This document shows positions 19,600 to 27,507 of a stretch of DNA of 64,000 bases, one piece after another; within the stretch, counting starts at the first letter, position 1; every line of letters starts with the position of its first letter. The notes beneath the pieces are model-generated. The model made no database searches. It saw only the letters and a program-made list of their open reading frames with translations, and was not told the origin of the DNA. The DNA is from Solirubrobacter sp963792915 (GTDB lineage: Bacteria > Actinomycetota > Thermoleophilia > Solirubrobacterales > Solirubrobacteraceae). The stretch lies in assembly GCA_963792915.1 (NCBI GenBank), contig CAWBYD010000003.1, forward strand, positions 1,736,001-1,800,000, read 5' to 3'. The position numbers and the translations under genes were made by a program.

Positions 19600-21141
19600 T
19601 CAGGTGGTGCAGACGACGTACGGCGTGACCTGGAAGGAGCCCGCGGCGTCGTCGATCGCCTGCGTGGCGATGACCGTGATCTGCCAGGTGTCAGCGTCGA
19701 GCGGGAACGAGGTCTGCAGGACGAGACGGTCGTTCTCGGCCGTGTTCGCCGGCGCGGGCACGATCCGTCCGCCGCCGCCGAGCGCCGCGGTTCCCGCCGG
19801 GCAGTCGACGGTGAGCGAGAGCCGGGTCCGGGTCGCGAGCGCAGCGACGGTGCTCGTCACGCCCTGGATCCGCTGCGGCACCGCCTGTGGACCGGTGGCC
19901 CCGGTCTGCCCGGTCGCGCCCGTCGGGCCCTGCGGGCCGGCGGCGCCGGTCTGCCCGGTCGGTCCGGCCGCGCCCTGCGTTCCCACCGGGCCGGTCTGCC
20001 CGGTCGTGCCCTGCGGTCCGGTCGGTCCCTGTGCGCCCGTCGCGCCGGTGTCCCCCTTCGATCCCTGGGAGCCGACCGGCCCGGCCGCGCCGCTCGCGCC
20101 GGTGTCCCCCTTTGGCCCGGCGGCACCGGTCGCACCGGTCGCGCCGGTCTGTCCGCCGGCGCCCGGCGCGCCGTCGCTGCCTTGCGGACCTGCCGACCCG
20201 GCGTTCCCCTGCGGGCCGGCTGGGCCGGTGTCGCCCTTCAGCCCGGCGGGCCCGGTCGCTCCGCTGGCTCCCGTATCGCCCGTGGCGCCGGTCGCACCCG
20301 TGTTGCCGTTGGCGCCGGCGGGCCCCGCGACGCCCGTGGGGCCGGCCGGGCCCTGTGAGCCGGTCGAGCCGGTCGAGCCCTGGGGGCCGGTCGCGCCGGT
20401 ATCGCCGGTCACGCCGGCCGGACCTTGCGCGCCCGCGGCGCCGGTCGGGCCCTGCGGGCCGCTGGGCCCCGTGTTGCCCTGCGGGCCGGCTGGGCCCGTC
20501 GCGCCCTGAACGCCCGCCGGGCCTGTCGAGCCGCGGGCGCCCGGATCACCGGTCTCGCCCGTGCTGCCGCTCGCGCCGGTCTCGCCCGCCGGCCCGCTCG
20601 GCCCGGCGGTCGTGCTCGCGGCGCCCTGCGGGCCGGCGATCCCCTGCGCGCCGGCTGGTCCGGTGTCGCCCGCCGGCCCGGCGACGCCGGCAGCGGGAAG
20701 CGCGGGCTGGCCGCCTTCGGCTGGGGCGGGCGTGGCGGGACGCAGGCTGAGCAGCCGCGTCCGGTTCTGCCGGGCACCGCGCGTCGTGGCGCGTACCGTC
20801 AGCCGGCCGAGTCGTGCGACCTCCAAGCGCGCAGCGGTCGTGATCGTCACCGAGACGCGCCGCGACTTTCCGCGCGCGATCGTGTAATTGAGCCTGCCGA
20901 GGCGCTTGTTGGCGACGGCGCCGCTGCGGCCGTCCAGCGTCAGGCGTCCGCGGCAGCGGCTGCGCTGGGCGTGGCGGGAGCAGACGAGCGTCACGCCGAC
21001 CCTGCCCTTGGTGTCGAGTCGCAGCGCGGCCGCGGAGATCGCCACGTCCCGGTTACGTGACGCGGCGGAGGCCGCGGCGGGCATCGCGCCGGTCACGACG
21101 CACGCCATAGCGAGCGCGAGGGCTCGCGCATGTCCAGTCAT
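19600..21141 (-). CDS. Secreted collagen-like triple-helix protein
   Basis: A 513-residue exported protein. A signal peptide (to about AAASAA) is followed by a beta-rich N-terminal domain (about 28-135) with two Cys and then roughly 85 Gly-X-Y triplets (about 145-410), rich in GPAG, GDTG, GATG and GPQG, with one interruption (GAASTTAGPSG). A globular C-terminal domain of about 100 residues (from VPQRIQGVTSTV to VVCTT) probably trimerises the helix, as in other bacterial collagen-like proteins. The ATG at 21141 is chosen because it starts a clean signal peptide; the frame stays open further upstream through another gene. It is preceded by a small membrane protein gene and divergent from a matrixin-like protease. 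Confidence 0.85.
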   Translation of the reverse strand: MTGHARALALAMACVVTGAMPAAASAASRNRDVAISAAALRLDTKGRVGVTLVCSRHAQRSRCRGRLTLDGRSGAVANKRLGRLNYTIARGKSRRVSVTITTAARLEVARLGRLTVRATTRGARQNRTRLLSLRPATPAPAEGGQPALPAAGVAGPAGDTGPAGAQGIAGPQGAASTTAGPSGPAGETGASGSTGETGDPGARGSTGPAGVQGATGPAGPQGNTGPSGPQGPTGAAGAQGPAGVTGDTGATGPQGSTGSTGSQGPAGPTGVAGPAGANGNTGATGATGDTGASGATGPAGLKGDTGPAGPQGNAGSAGPQGSDGAPGAGGQTGATGATGAAGPKGDTGASGAAGPVGSQGSKGDTGATGAQGPTGPQGTTGQTGPVGTQGAAGPTGQTGAAGPQGPTGATGQTGATGPQAVPQRIQGVTSTVAALATRTRLSLTVDCPAGTAALGGGGRIVPAPANTAENDRLVLQTSFPLDADTWQITVIATQAIDDAAGSFQVTPYVVCTT

Positions 21142-21152
21142 CTTGGTTGACC

Positions 21153-21458
21153 TCACAGCCGAGTGCAGCCGGTAAGCGCTCGGGCACGCTCGTCCGAGAA
21201 GGACACCTTCAACGGTCCCGTGGCCCGCTGGTTGAGTGCGGACACCGGCACCGCCGGGAACTGTGCCTCGACACGCTGGATGCAGCTGCGGTAGCGAGCC
21301 TCGCCGTAGAACAACGTGAGGAACAGCGTCGCGAGCAGCAGGCCCGCGACCGCCAACGGCATCGCGGGCGAACGCCGGGAACGTCCCTGCGCGGCTGCTG
21401 GCCGCGCGGGCGCGCGCACCACCGCGGGGTCCTGCTGCACTGCCGTCTGACCACTCAT
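21153..21458 (-). CDS. Small single-pass membrane protein upstream of the collagen-like gene
   Basis: A 101-residue protein: a 32-residue Ala/Arg/Pro-rich N terminus, one hydrophobic helix (about 33-51, PLAVAGLLLATLFLTLFYG), then about 50 extracytoplasmic residues with two Cys (RYRSCIQRVEAQFPAVPVSAL and LTGCTRL). No family is recognised. Its stop is 11 bp before the collagen-like gene's ATG, so the two are probably one transcript and the membrane protein might anchor or help export the collagen-like protein. That role is inference. Confidence 0.65.
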   Translation of the reverse strand: MSGQTAVQQDPAVVRAPARPAAAQGRSRRSPAMPLAVAGLLLATLFLTLFYGEARYRSCIQRVEAQFPAVPVSALNQRATGPLKVSFSDERARALTGCTRL

Positions 21459-21658
21459 GCCGCCCCGATCCAGGGTGGGCCTGCCGCTCCACCGTGACTG
21501 CCTGGACAGGCCGTTCGCCGCTCGTTTTGCAGAACTCCTGCTGAGCGTTCAATAACCAACGATAGACGATCTGGACGGATGTTCACGCGCTTTCGTCGCG
21601 TCCAGGTCAGATCGCCGGGTCGGCTGCGGTCTCGCGCGCCGCGGCCGATTACAGGGGC

Positions 21659-22192
21659 GTGTCCCAAGCCCGAACCTTCGCCGTCGTCGTGCTCGTCTCC
21701 GCGGTGCTGGCCCCGTTCGTCCTACCGGTGCGCGCCCGCTCCGCGGATCCGCCACGCACGCCGGCGGACCCGGCCAACGACCCGCAGGTGCGGGCCTGGC
21801 TGGCGGCGGCCCACGCGTACTGGGCGCGCTCGCCCCTGTGCCCCGGGAAGGTGGGCGTGGTGCGGGCGACCTGGGTCGGCGACACGCACGCCTGGGCCGC
21901 GGCGCGCGATGGCGGCTGCGTGATCGCGCTGCAACCGCTGTTCTATCCGATGCCGGCCGACGAGGACGCGGCGCTCTGGGTAGCCGCGATGTGCAGCGTG
22001 CTCGCGCACGAGTGGGGCCACCTGCTCGGGTTTCACCACAGCACCGACCCGGTGTCGATCATGGCGCCGCGCGTTCCGCTGAACGTCGTGCCCGGCTGCC
22101 CGACGTGGCCCGTGGGCACACCCGCGCCGGCCGCGACGCCGGCCCCGGCCGGGAAGGCAGTCACGGCGCGCAAGCGTCACCGCCGTCCGTGA
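21659..22192 (+). CDS. Secreted matrixin-type metalloprotease (minimal metzincin)
   Basis: A 177-residue exported protein with a signal peptide ending near residue 28. It carries the complete metzincin zinc site: His117-Glu118-x2-His121-x2-Gly124-x2-His127 in HEWGHLLGFHH, followed by a Met-turn (SIMAP, Met135). Spacing to the Met is short, as in matrixins. Three Cys (61, 87, 112) could form a disulfide. The C-terminal 40 residues are Pro/Ala-rich and end in a basic tail (ARKRHRRP). Matrixins cleave extracellular proteins; in this position, divergent from a collagen-like gene, the neighbour is a conceivable substrate. GTG start with a GGGG site just upstream. Confidence 0.75.
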   Translation: MSQARTFAVVVLVSAVLAPFVLPVRARSADPPRTPADPANDPQVRAWLAAAHAYWARSPLCPGKVGVVRATWVGDTHAWAAARDGGCVIALQPLFYPMPADEDAALWVAAMCSVLAHEWGHLLGFHHSTDPVSIMAPRVPLNVVPGCPTWPVGTPAPAATPAPAGKAVTARKRHRRP

Positions 22193-22338
22193 CAAGCCGG
22201 GTCTGCACGCGTACCAGTTGAGGTCCGCGCTTGCGGTGAGATGACCCTCCCGAATCGATCCTTCAAGCCTTGATCGCGCGGCTCGGATCACCGGGCCGGC
22301 AACTGCTCGCATTGCCAACCCGGGCTAGACTCGAACCG

Positions 22339-22566
22339 GTGGCCGAGCCGGTCCATTTCGAAGAGCGACGCTCCCGCTCGGGCACCCTCGCGATGGGCAC
22401 GTTCGCCTGCCCGCGCTGCGACGCGCCGGTGTCGCCCGGCTCGCGCGCGCTCTCGCCGGCGCAGTGGGTCGCGTGCCCGTATTGCGACCACGCGGCCGTC
22501 GCGCGCGATTTCCTGTCGCTCGCCACGCCGTCTCGCCCGGCACGCGTCCGCGTGCGCGTGCGCTGA
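22339..22566 (+). CDS. Small zinc-ribbon protein
   Basis: A 75-residue protein with two CxxC knuckles, FACPRCDAP and VACPYCDHA, 23 residues apart, typical of a zinc ribbon, followed by a basic tail (RPARVRVRVR). The GTG at 22339 (MAEPVHFEERR) is preferred over an ATG at 22270 because TAGACT (22326-22331) sits 7 nt before it as a -10 box, so the mRNA is leaderless. Function unknown; small ribbons of this sort bind RNA, DNA or protein partners. Confidence 0.6.
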   Translation: MAEPVHFEERRSRSGTLAMGTFACPRCDAPVSPGSRALSPAQWVACPYCDHAAVARDFLSLATPSRPARVRVRVR

Positions 22567-22658
22567 CGGCGGGCACGGCCTCTCCCGCGCCCGCCGGGCA
22601 CTGGCTAGCGGCGGGCGCTTGACGGTCACCGCCCGCGTCGGTACGGCCAGCCCCACCG

Positions 22659-22691
22659 GCGAACAAAAGGGGTCAGACCAGAAACGTTCGT
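22659..22691. repeat. REP-like palindromic repeat, copy 1
   Basis: A 33-nt unit with outer arms CGAAC and GTTCG and an inner palindrome GGTCAGACC preceded by AAAAGG. An identical copy lies 45 bp downstream. The AAAAGGGGTCAGACC core resembles short extragenic palindromes mobilised by REP-associated Y1 (TnpA-REP) transposases in many bacteria. Confidence 0.65.
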
Positions 22692-22703
22692 CGGGCGCGG
22701 CGT

Positions 22704-22736
22704 GCGAACAAAAGGGGTCAGACCAGAAACGTTCGT
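22704..22736. repeat. REP-like palindromic repeat, copy 2
   Basis: Identical over 33 nt to the unit at 22659-22691, separated from it by 12 nt (GGGCGCGGCGT region). It ends 5 nt before the -35 box of the ArsR-SRPBCC gene, so its hairpin could influence that promoter or insulate it from upstream transcription. Confidence 0.65.
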
Positions 22737-22740
22737 GGGC

Positions 22741-22768
22741 TAGACATGCAGGCATATACCTGCATAAT
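22741..22768 (+). promoter_or_regulatory. ArsR-type promoter with embedded operator
   Basis: TAGACA (22741-22746), a 16-bp spacer and CATAAT (22763-22768) form a good promoter whose -10 lies 7 nt before the ATG at 22776. The spacer carries the palindrome ATGCAGG-CATATA-CCTGCAT (22746-22765), a typical ArsR/SmtB-family operator. Binding there would block RNA polymerase, so autorepression is expected. Confidence 0.7.
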
Positions 22769-22775
22769 GTTCGGC

Positions 22776-23576
22776 ATGGCCGCCGACCTCGACAAGGCGT
22801 TCAAGGCGCTCGCCGATCCGAGCCGGCGGCTTGTGCTGGACCGCCTGCGCGAGCGCAACGGGCAGACGCTGGGCGCGCTGTGCGCGCAGCTGGACATGAC
22901 CCGCCAGGCGGCGACGCAGCACGTGGAGATCCTGGAGGCCGCGAACCTGGTCAGCTCGGTGCGGCGGGGGCGGGAGAAGCTGCACTACCTCAACCCCGTC
23001 CCGCTGCACGCGATCCAGGAACGGTGGATCGACAAGTTCGAGCTCCCGCGGCTGCAGGCACTCAGCGCCGTGAAACGACGAGCAGAGGAGACCGCGATGG
23101 CCGACCAGCCGTCCTATGTGTACGTCACCTACATCCACAGCACGCCGGAGCGGATCTGGCACGCGCTGACCGACGCCGAGCTGACCGCCGCATACTGGGG
23201 GCACAGCAACGTCTCCGACTGGCAGGAGGGCTCGCCGTGGGAGCACCGGCGCACCGACGGCTCGGGCATCGCGGACGTCGTGGGCACCGTGCTCGAGGCC
23301 GTCCCGCCGCGGCGGCTCGTGCTCACCTTCGGCGGCCCCGGCGCCGAACCCTCGCGCGTCACGTTCACGCTGGAGCCGCACGAGGAGATCGTCCGGCTCA
23401 CCGTGGTCCACGAGCGGCTCGCCGACCGGGCCGAGTACGACGCGGCCTCGGCGGGCTGGCCGGCCGTGCTCGCCAACCTGAAGTCGCTGATCGAGACCGG
23501 GAGCCCGCTCCCGCAGGCGCCCTGGGAGATGCACGCGCAGCTGCGGGCGACCCAGATGGCGCGCAACGATCGCTGA
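22776..23576 (+). CDS. ArsR-family regulator fused to an SRPBCC (AHSA1) domain
   Basis: A 266-residue two-domain protein. Residues about 1-95 are an ArsR winged helix (AFKALADPSRRLVLDRLRERN, then LCAQLDMTRQAATQHVEILEAANLV). No metal-binding ELCVC motif is present. Residues about 108-260 are an SRPBCC/AHSA1 helix-grip domain (YVTYIHSTPERIWHALTDAELTAAYWG), a hydrophobic-ligand cavity. The fusion suggests a one-component sensor in which ligand binding controls DNA binding. The ATG at 22776 is preferred to upstream ATGs at 22746 and 22767 because those lie inside the operator and -10. Confidence 0.85.
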   Translation: MAADLDKAFKALADPSRRLVLDRLRERNGQTLGALCAQLDMTRQAATQHVEILEAANLVSSVRRGREKLHYLNPVPLHAIQERWIDKFELPRLQALSAVKRRAEETAMADQPSYVYVTYIHSTPERIWHALTDAELTAAYWGHSNVSDWQEGSPWEHRRTDGSGIADVVGTVLEAVPPRRLVLTFGGPGAEPSRVTFTLEPHEEIVRLTVVHERLADRAEYDAASAGWPAVLANLKSLIETGSPLPQAPWEMHAQLRATQMARNDR

Positions 23577-23582
23577 ACGCGC

Positions 23583-25115
23583 CTACCACGTGTCGACGAG
23601 CCGGCGCGTGGCCGGCTCGGGCGGCGGCGCGGCGGCCAGCGTGGCGGCGATCACGCGGCGCGTGTCGGCCGGGTCGATCACGTCGTCGAGCTCGAACAGC
23701 GTCGCGGCGTTGAGCGCCTTGGCGCGCTCCTGCGCCGCCGCGGTGAGCTCGCGCACACGCTCGGCGCGCTCGGGCTCGCCCAGCGCGTCGAGCTCGCGCC
23801 GGAAGCCCAGCTTGACCGCACCCTCGAGGCCCATCGGCCCCAGCTCGGCGGTCGGCCACGCGACCGTCAACAGCGGCTCGTGCAGCGAGCCGCCGACCAT
23901 CGCCTGCGCGCCGAGACCGTAGGCGCGCCGGAGGATCACGGCGACGAGCGGGACGCGCAGCCCGGCGCCGGCGACCAGCAGCCGGGAGGCGTGGCGGACG
24001 AGCGCGGTGGCCTCGGCCTGCGGGCCGACCATGATCCCGGGTGTGTCCACGAGCGACACGACCGGGAGCCCGAAGGCGTCGCACAGCGACAGGAAGCGCG
24101 CGGCCTTGTCGGCGCCGTCGCTCGTGATCGCGCCGGCCAGATGGCGCGTGTCGTTGGCGATCACGCCGACCGGGCGGCCCTCGAGGCGCGCCAGTGCCGT
24201 CACCAGGCCGGGCGCGAAGCGCGAGCGCAGAACCGTGACCGACCCCGCGTCGGCCAGCCCCTCGATCACCGGGCGCACGTCGTAGGCGCGTCGCCGGCGC
24301 GCCGGGACGGCGTCGCGCATCGCACGCTGGTCAGGCGCCTCGAAGCCCGCCGGCACACGCTGGAAATAGCCGAGCAGCCGCTTGGCGACCGCGGTCGCCT
24401 CGGCCTCGTCCGCGACCGCCACGTCGACCACGCCGTTGGCCGCCTGCACGTCGAGCGGGCCGATCTCCTCCGGCGCCACGCGCCCGAGCCCGCCGCCCTC
24501 GATCATCGCCGGGCCGCCCATCCCGAGCGAGACGTCCGCGGTCGCCACGATCAGGTCCGAGCAGCCCGCCAGCATCGCGTTGCCCGCGAAGCAGTTGCCG
24601 GCCACGACCGCGATCCGCGGCACGAGCCCGGACAGCCGCGCCCACAGCGCGAACGCGCGCGTGTCGAGCGCGGACACGACCGGGACGTCGACGTCCCCTG
24701 GCCGCCCGCCGCCGCCCTCCGCGAACAGCACGGTCGGGAGCCGCATGCGCTCGATCAGCTCGAACAGCCGGTCCTTCTTCTTGTGCCCGAGCGCGCCCTG
24801 CGTCCCGGCAAGCACCGTGTAGTCGTAGGAGATGACCGCGCACGGCACGCCGTTGACGCGCGCGGTGCCGCCGATCAGCCCGTCGGCGGGCGTGCGCTCG
24901 ATCAGCTCCGCCTCCGAGCGCCGCGAGCGCTGCGCGGCGACGGCCAGCGCGCCGTACTCGACGAAGCTGCCGGGATCGACGAGATCGTCGAGGTTCTCGC
25001 GCGCCGTCCGGCCGCCCGCCGCGTGCCGGCGGGCGACCGCCTCGGGCCGCGCCGCGTCGCGCGTCGCGGCCTGGCGCGCCAGCACCTCCGCCAGTGGATC
25101 CTCCTCCGCGCCCAC
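23583..25115 (-). CDS. Acyl-CoA carboxylase carboxyltransferase (beta) subunit
   Basis: A 510-residue carboxyltransferase of the AccD/PccB family, which moves CO2 from carboxybiotin to an acyl-CoA. The N-terminal crotonase-like half includes DYTVLAGTQGALGHKKKDRLFEL and the oxyanion region AEGGGGRPGD; GNCFAGNAMLAGCSDLIVATADVSLGMGGPAMIEGGGLG is the family core. The second half has VSLVDTPGIMVGP and AYGLGAQAMVGG. Whether it uses acetyl-, propionyl- or another acyl-CoA cannot be decided, and no biotin-carboxylase gene is nearby. It starts with GTG at 25115 and is divergent from a SET-domain gene. Confidence 0.88.
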   Translation of the reverse strand: MGAEEDPLAEVLARQAATRDAARPEAVARRHAAGGRTARENLDDLVDPGSFVEYGALAVAAQRSRRSEAELIERTPADGLIGGTARVNGVPCAVISYDYTVLAGTQGALGHKKKDRLFELIERMRLPTVLFAEGGGGRPGDVDVPVVSALDTRAFALWARLSGLVPRIAVVAGNCFAGNAMLAGCSDLIVATADVSLGMGGPAMIEGGGLGRVAPEEIGPLDVQAANGVVDVAVADEAEATAVAKRLLGYFQRVPAGFEAPDQRAMRDAVPARRRRAYDVRPVIEGLADAGSVTVLRSRFAPGLVTALARLEGRPVGVIANDTRHLAGAITSDGADKAARFLSLCDAFGLPVVSLVDTPGIMVGPQAEATALVRHASRLLVAGAGLRVPLVAVILRRAYGLGAQAMVGGSLHEPLLTVAWPTAELGPMGLEGAVKLGFRRELDALGEPERAERVRELTAAAQERAKALNAATLFELDDVIDPADTRRVIAATLAAAPPPEPATRRLVDTW

Positions 25116-25154
25116 CGGCCGAACCCTCGCACACCCCCGCTATGTTGCGCGCGC

Positions 25155-25511
25155 ATGCGCGACGGAATCGAGATCCGCAACGGCGTCCACGGCCGCGGCG
25201 TGTTCGCCACCATCGCGTTCGCGAAGGGCGACACCGTCGAGATCACGCCCACGCTCGACCTGCCCGAGGACGACGTGGCCGGGCAGCTCGGCGACTACGT
25301 GTTCGGCTCGGCCGAGGACGAGAGCCGGGTCATCCTCCTGCTCGGCTACGGGATGCTCTACAACCACTCCGCCGACCCCAACGTCGAGTACGTCCAGCAC
25401 GGCCCGCGCGAGATCGCCTTCGTCGCGCTGCGCGACATCGCGGCGGGCGAGGAGCTGCGGATCGACTACGGCGAGGAGTGGTGGGAGACGAGGGGGCTGA
25501 TGCCGGGATAG
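25155..25511 (+). CDS. SET-domain protein (predicted protein-lysine methyltransferase)
   Basis: A 118-residue stand-alone SET domain. It has the N-terminal GRGVFATIAFAKGD, the S-adenosylmethionine/knot motif YNHSADPN (Asn70-His71) and the closing ELRIDYGEEWW with the catalytic-type Tyr105. There are no pre- or post-SET cysteines. Bacterial single-domain SET proteins are thought to methylate lysines, but few substrates are known. TATGTT (25141-25146) ends 8 nt before the ATG, so it is probably leaderless. Confidence 0.85.
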   Translation: MRDGIEIRNGVHGRGVFATIAFAKGDTVEITPTLDLPEDDVAGQLGDYVFGSAEDESRVILLLGYGMLYNHSADPNVEYVQHGPREIAFVALRDIAAGEELRIDYGEEWWETRGLMPG

Positions 25512-25588
25512 GCCGGCCTGCCGAGCGCCGCCTGCAGTCCGTGCTCGAGCGGCTGGCGGGCATCGCCGCCGCGCCCGGTCACGGCGCG

Positions 25589-26614
25589 TCAGTGTCTGGG
25601 ACAGCCCGACGGTTTGCGCTTGCCGGCGAGCAGGCAGCCGTCGAAGCGCGCGGGCGCCTTGCCGCGGCGGATCGTGATGATCGTGACGCGCGGGATGTAG
25701 CCGGGCTTGGTGACCTTGATCGTGAGCTTGATCCCGGCGCGCAGCGCGGTCTCGAACTGGGGGATGTGGCGTGTCGAGGCCGTGCGCGCGACCGCGGCGC
25801 GCGGGCAGCCCGTGCCGGCGCAGCGCACGCTGATCGCGGCGCCCTTGGGGGCGGTGACGGTGAGGACGGTCACGCGCGCGCCGTCGGCGGTGAGCCGGCC
25901 GGCGACGCGGATCATCGGGCGCGGATGGAACATCCGCAGCTTCGCCGGCGTGGCGGCCGGGACCACCGGGACGGTCGCGACCGGGAGGCTGAACGACGAG
26001 ACGACCGGGGGGGAGGGAGCCGGCTCGGGCACGAGGGTCACCGCGGGCGTCGGCGTGGGCGTGGGGGTCTTGGTCGGCGCCGGGGTCTTCGTCGGCGTCG
26101 GGGTGGGCGCCGGCGTCCTGGTCGGCGTGGGGGTCGGGGTCGGCGTCTTCGTGGGCGTCGGCGTCGGGGTCGGCGTCTTCGTGGGCGTGGGGGTCGGGGT
26201 CGGCGTCTTGGTCGGCGTCGGCGTCGGGGTGGGGGTCGGCGCGGCCTGCACCGCCGCCGTCGCGCCGGAGGCCATGTAGTCGAACTGGCTCCCGTACGAC
26301 GCCCACAGCACCGCCCGCATGCGCTTGCCGAGGTCGCTCGACGTGAGCGCGAACGTCGCCGAGTTGTTCGCGACCGTCGAGCAGGTCCAGAGGTTCTCGT
26401 CGCTGCAGCGCAGCCACGAGTAGCCGTGGTCCGTCCCGCTCGGGCCGCTCCAGTGGCCGCCCGTCGCCGTCAGCGTCTGCCCCACGCGCACGGTGCCCGA
26501 GACCGACGGCGCCTGGGTCACGTCGGGGCTCGAAGCGAGCGCGGGCGTGGACCCGCAGAGCGCCAGTGCACCGAGCCCGATCGCTACTGCCGTCTTCGTG
26601 TTGACTGGCGACAA
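25589..26614 (-). CDS. Secreted protein with a Pro-Thr repeat linker
   Basis: An exported protein of about 341 residues. A signal peptide ends at PALA, followed by a beta-sandwich domain (VSGTVRVGQTLTATGGHWSG, SWLRCSDENLWTCSTVANNSATF) of the kind repeated in actinobacterial surface proteins. A 75-residue PTPTPTPTKT linker and a C-terminal beta domain with two or three Cys follow. The start is uncertain: an ATG at 26644 adds ten residues, but the TTG at 26614 has an ideal GGAGG ribosome site 8 nt upstream and gives a standard-length signal peptide. Function unknown. Confidence 0.65.
   Translation of the reverse strand: MSPVNTKTAVAIGLGALALCGSTPALASSPDVTQAPSVSGTVRVGQTLTATGGHWSGPSGTDHGYSWLRCSDENLWTCSTVANNSATFALTSSDLGKRMRAVLWASYGSQFDYMASGATAAVQAAPTPTPTPTPTKTPTPTPTPTKTPTPTPTPTKTPTPTPTPTRTPAPTPTPTKTPAPTKTPTPTPTPAVTLVPEPAPSPPVVSSFSLPVATVPVVPAATPAKLRMFHPRPMIRVAGRLTADGARVTVLTVTAPKGAAISVRCAGTGCPRAAVARTASTRHIPQFETALRAGIKLTIKVTKPGYIPRVTIITIRRGKAPARFDGCLLAGKRKPSGCPRH
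26045..26240. repeat. 30-bp tandem repeat encoding the PTPTPTPTKT linker
   Basis: The motif CGGCGTCTTC recurs at 26141 and 26171 (and with one change at 26201), giving a 30-bp period with an inner 6-bp (Pro-Thr) period. Such arrays change length by slippage, so the spacer between the two domains of the secreted protein is probably variable between strains. Confidence 0.75.
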
Positions 26615-26691
26615 CCTGCCCGCCTCCTTGCGGTTCCCGGCCATGCAGGCATCATCTTGGGCTTGAACTTCCTCCGCGTCAACTCATTCAA

Positions 26692-27507
26692 GTGTCCAGC
26701 GACGTCCTGATCAGCGCCGAGGATCTGCGCGACCGCGACGTCGTGCTGCTCGACGTCCGCTGGGACCTCAACGATCCCGACGGCCATCGCCACTACCGCG
26801 AGGGTCACATCCCGGGCGCGGTGTTCGTCGACCTCGACGCGGAGCTGTCCGGCCCGCCCTCGCCGCACGACGGCCGCCACCCGCTTCCCGACATGCGCGA
26901 CCTCGAGCAGGCCGCCCGCCGCTGGGGGATCGACGACGGCGACGCCGTCGTGCTCTACGACGCCACCGGCAACCTCGCCGCGGCGCGCGGCTGGTGGCTG
27001 CTGCGCTATGCGGGCCTCGAGGACGTGCGCCTGCTCGACGGTGGCCTGCAGGCGTGGCCGTACGGCCTCGAAACCGAGGAGCCGCGGCCGGCGACGGGCA
27101 ACGTCACGCTGCGCCCAGGCGCGCTGGGAGTGCTCGACGCCGACGCCGCCGCGGAGCTCGCGCGCACCGGCGTGCTGCTCGACGCCCGCGCCGGCGAGCG
27201 CTACCGCGGCGAGGTCGAGCCGCTGGACCCGCGCGCCGGTCACATCCCGGGCGCGCGCAGCGCCCCCACGCGCGACACGCTCGCGCCCGATGGGCGCTTC
27301 CTGCCGGCGCAGGAGCTCAGGCGGCGCTTCGGCGCGCTCGCTTCACAGCCCGTCGGCGCCTACTGCGGCTCCGGGGTCACCGCCGCGCACCTGCTCGCCG
27401 CGCTCGCCATCGCCGGCGTCGACGGCGCGCTGTATCCCGGCTCGTGGTCTCAGTGGTCGGCCGACCCCGACCGCCCGGCGGCCTCGGGGCAGGACGCGTT
27501 GACATAG
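26692..27507 (+). CDS. sseA: 3-mercaptopyruvate/thiosulfate sulfurtransferase (tandem rhodanese)
   Basis: A 271-residue two-domain rhodanese. The N-terminal domain (about 5-125) has lost its cysteine (VVLYDATGNLAAARGWW). The C-terminal domain keeps the active Cys225 in YCGSGVTA. The CGSGVT loop is the form linked to 3-mercaptopyruvate rather than the CRKGVT of thiosulfate enzymes. It moves sulfane sulfur to thiols or cyanide. Its 3' end overlaps the opposite-strand cysteine-dioxygenase-like gene by 58 bp. GTG start at 26692. Confidence 0.88.
   Translation: MSSDVLISAEDLRDRDVVLLDVRWDLNDPDGHRHYREGHIPGAVFVDLDAELSGPPSPHDGRHPLPDMRDLEQAARRWGIDDGDAVVLYDATGNLAAARGWWLLRYAGLEDVRLLDGGLQAWPYGLETEEPRPATGNVTLRPGALGVLDADAAAELARTGVLLDARAGERYRGEVEPLDPRAGHIPGARSAPTRDTLAPDGRFLPAQELRRRFGALASQPVGAYCGSGVTAAHLLAALAIAGVDGALYPGSWSQWSADPDRPAASGQDALT

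Noticed and set aside
22659..22736. The twin 33-bp repeat as a small CRISPR array
   Set aside because: Only two units, a 12-bp spacer, internal dyads and no cas genes; a REP-like element fits better.
25512..25588. Coding-like stretch (ERRLQSVLERLAG) after the SET gene
   Set aside because: Only about 25 codons, with no start codon or ribosome site; could be a decayed gene end but not supportable.
26045..26240. The regular 30-bp repeats as CRISPR or a non-coding satellite
   Set aside because: They are in frame in a secreted protein gene and encode a Pro-Thr linker.
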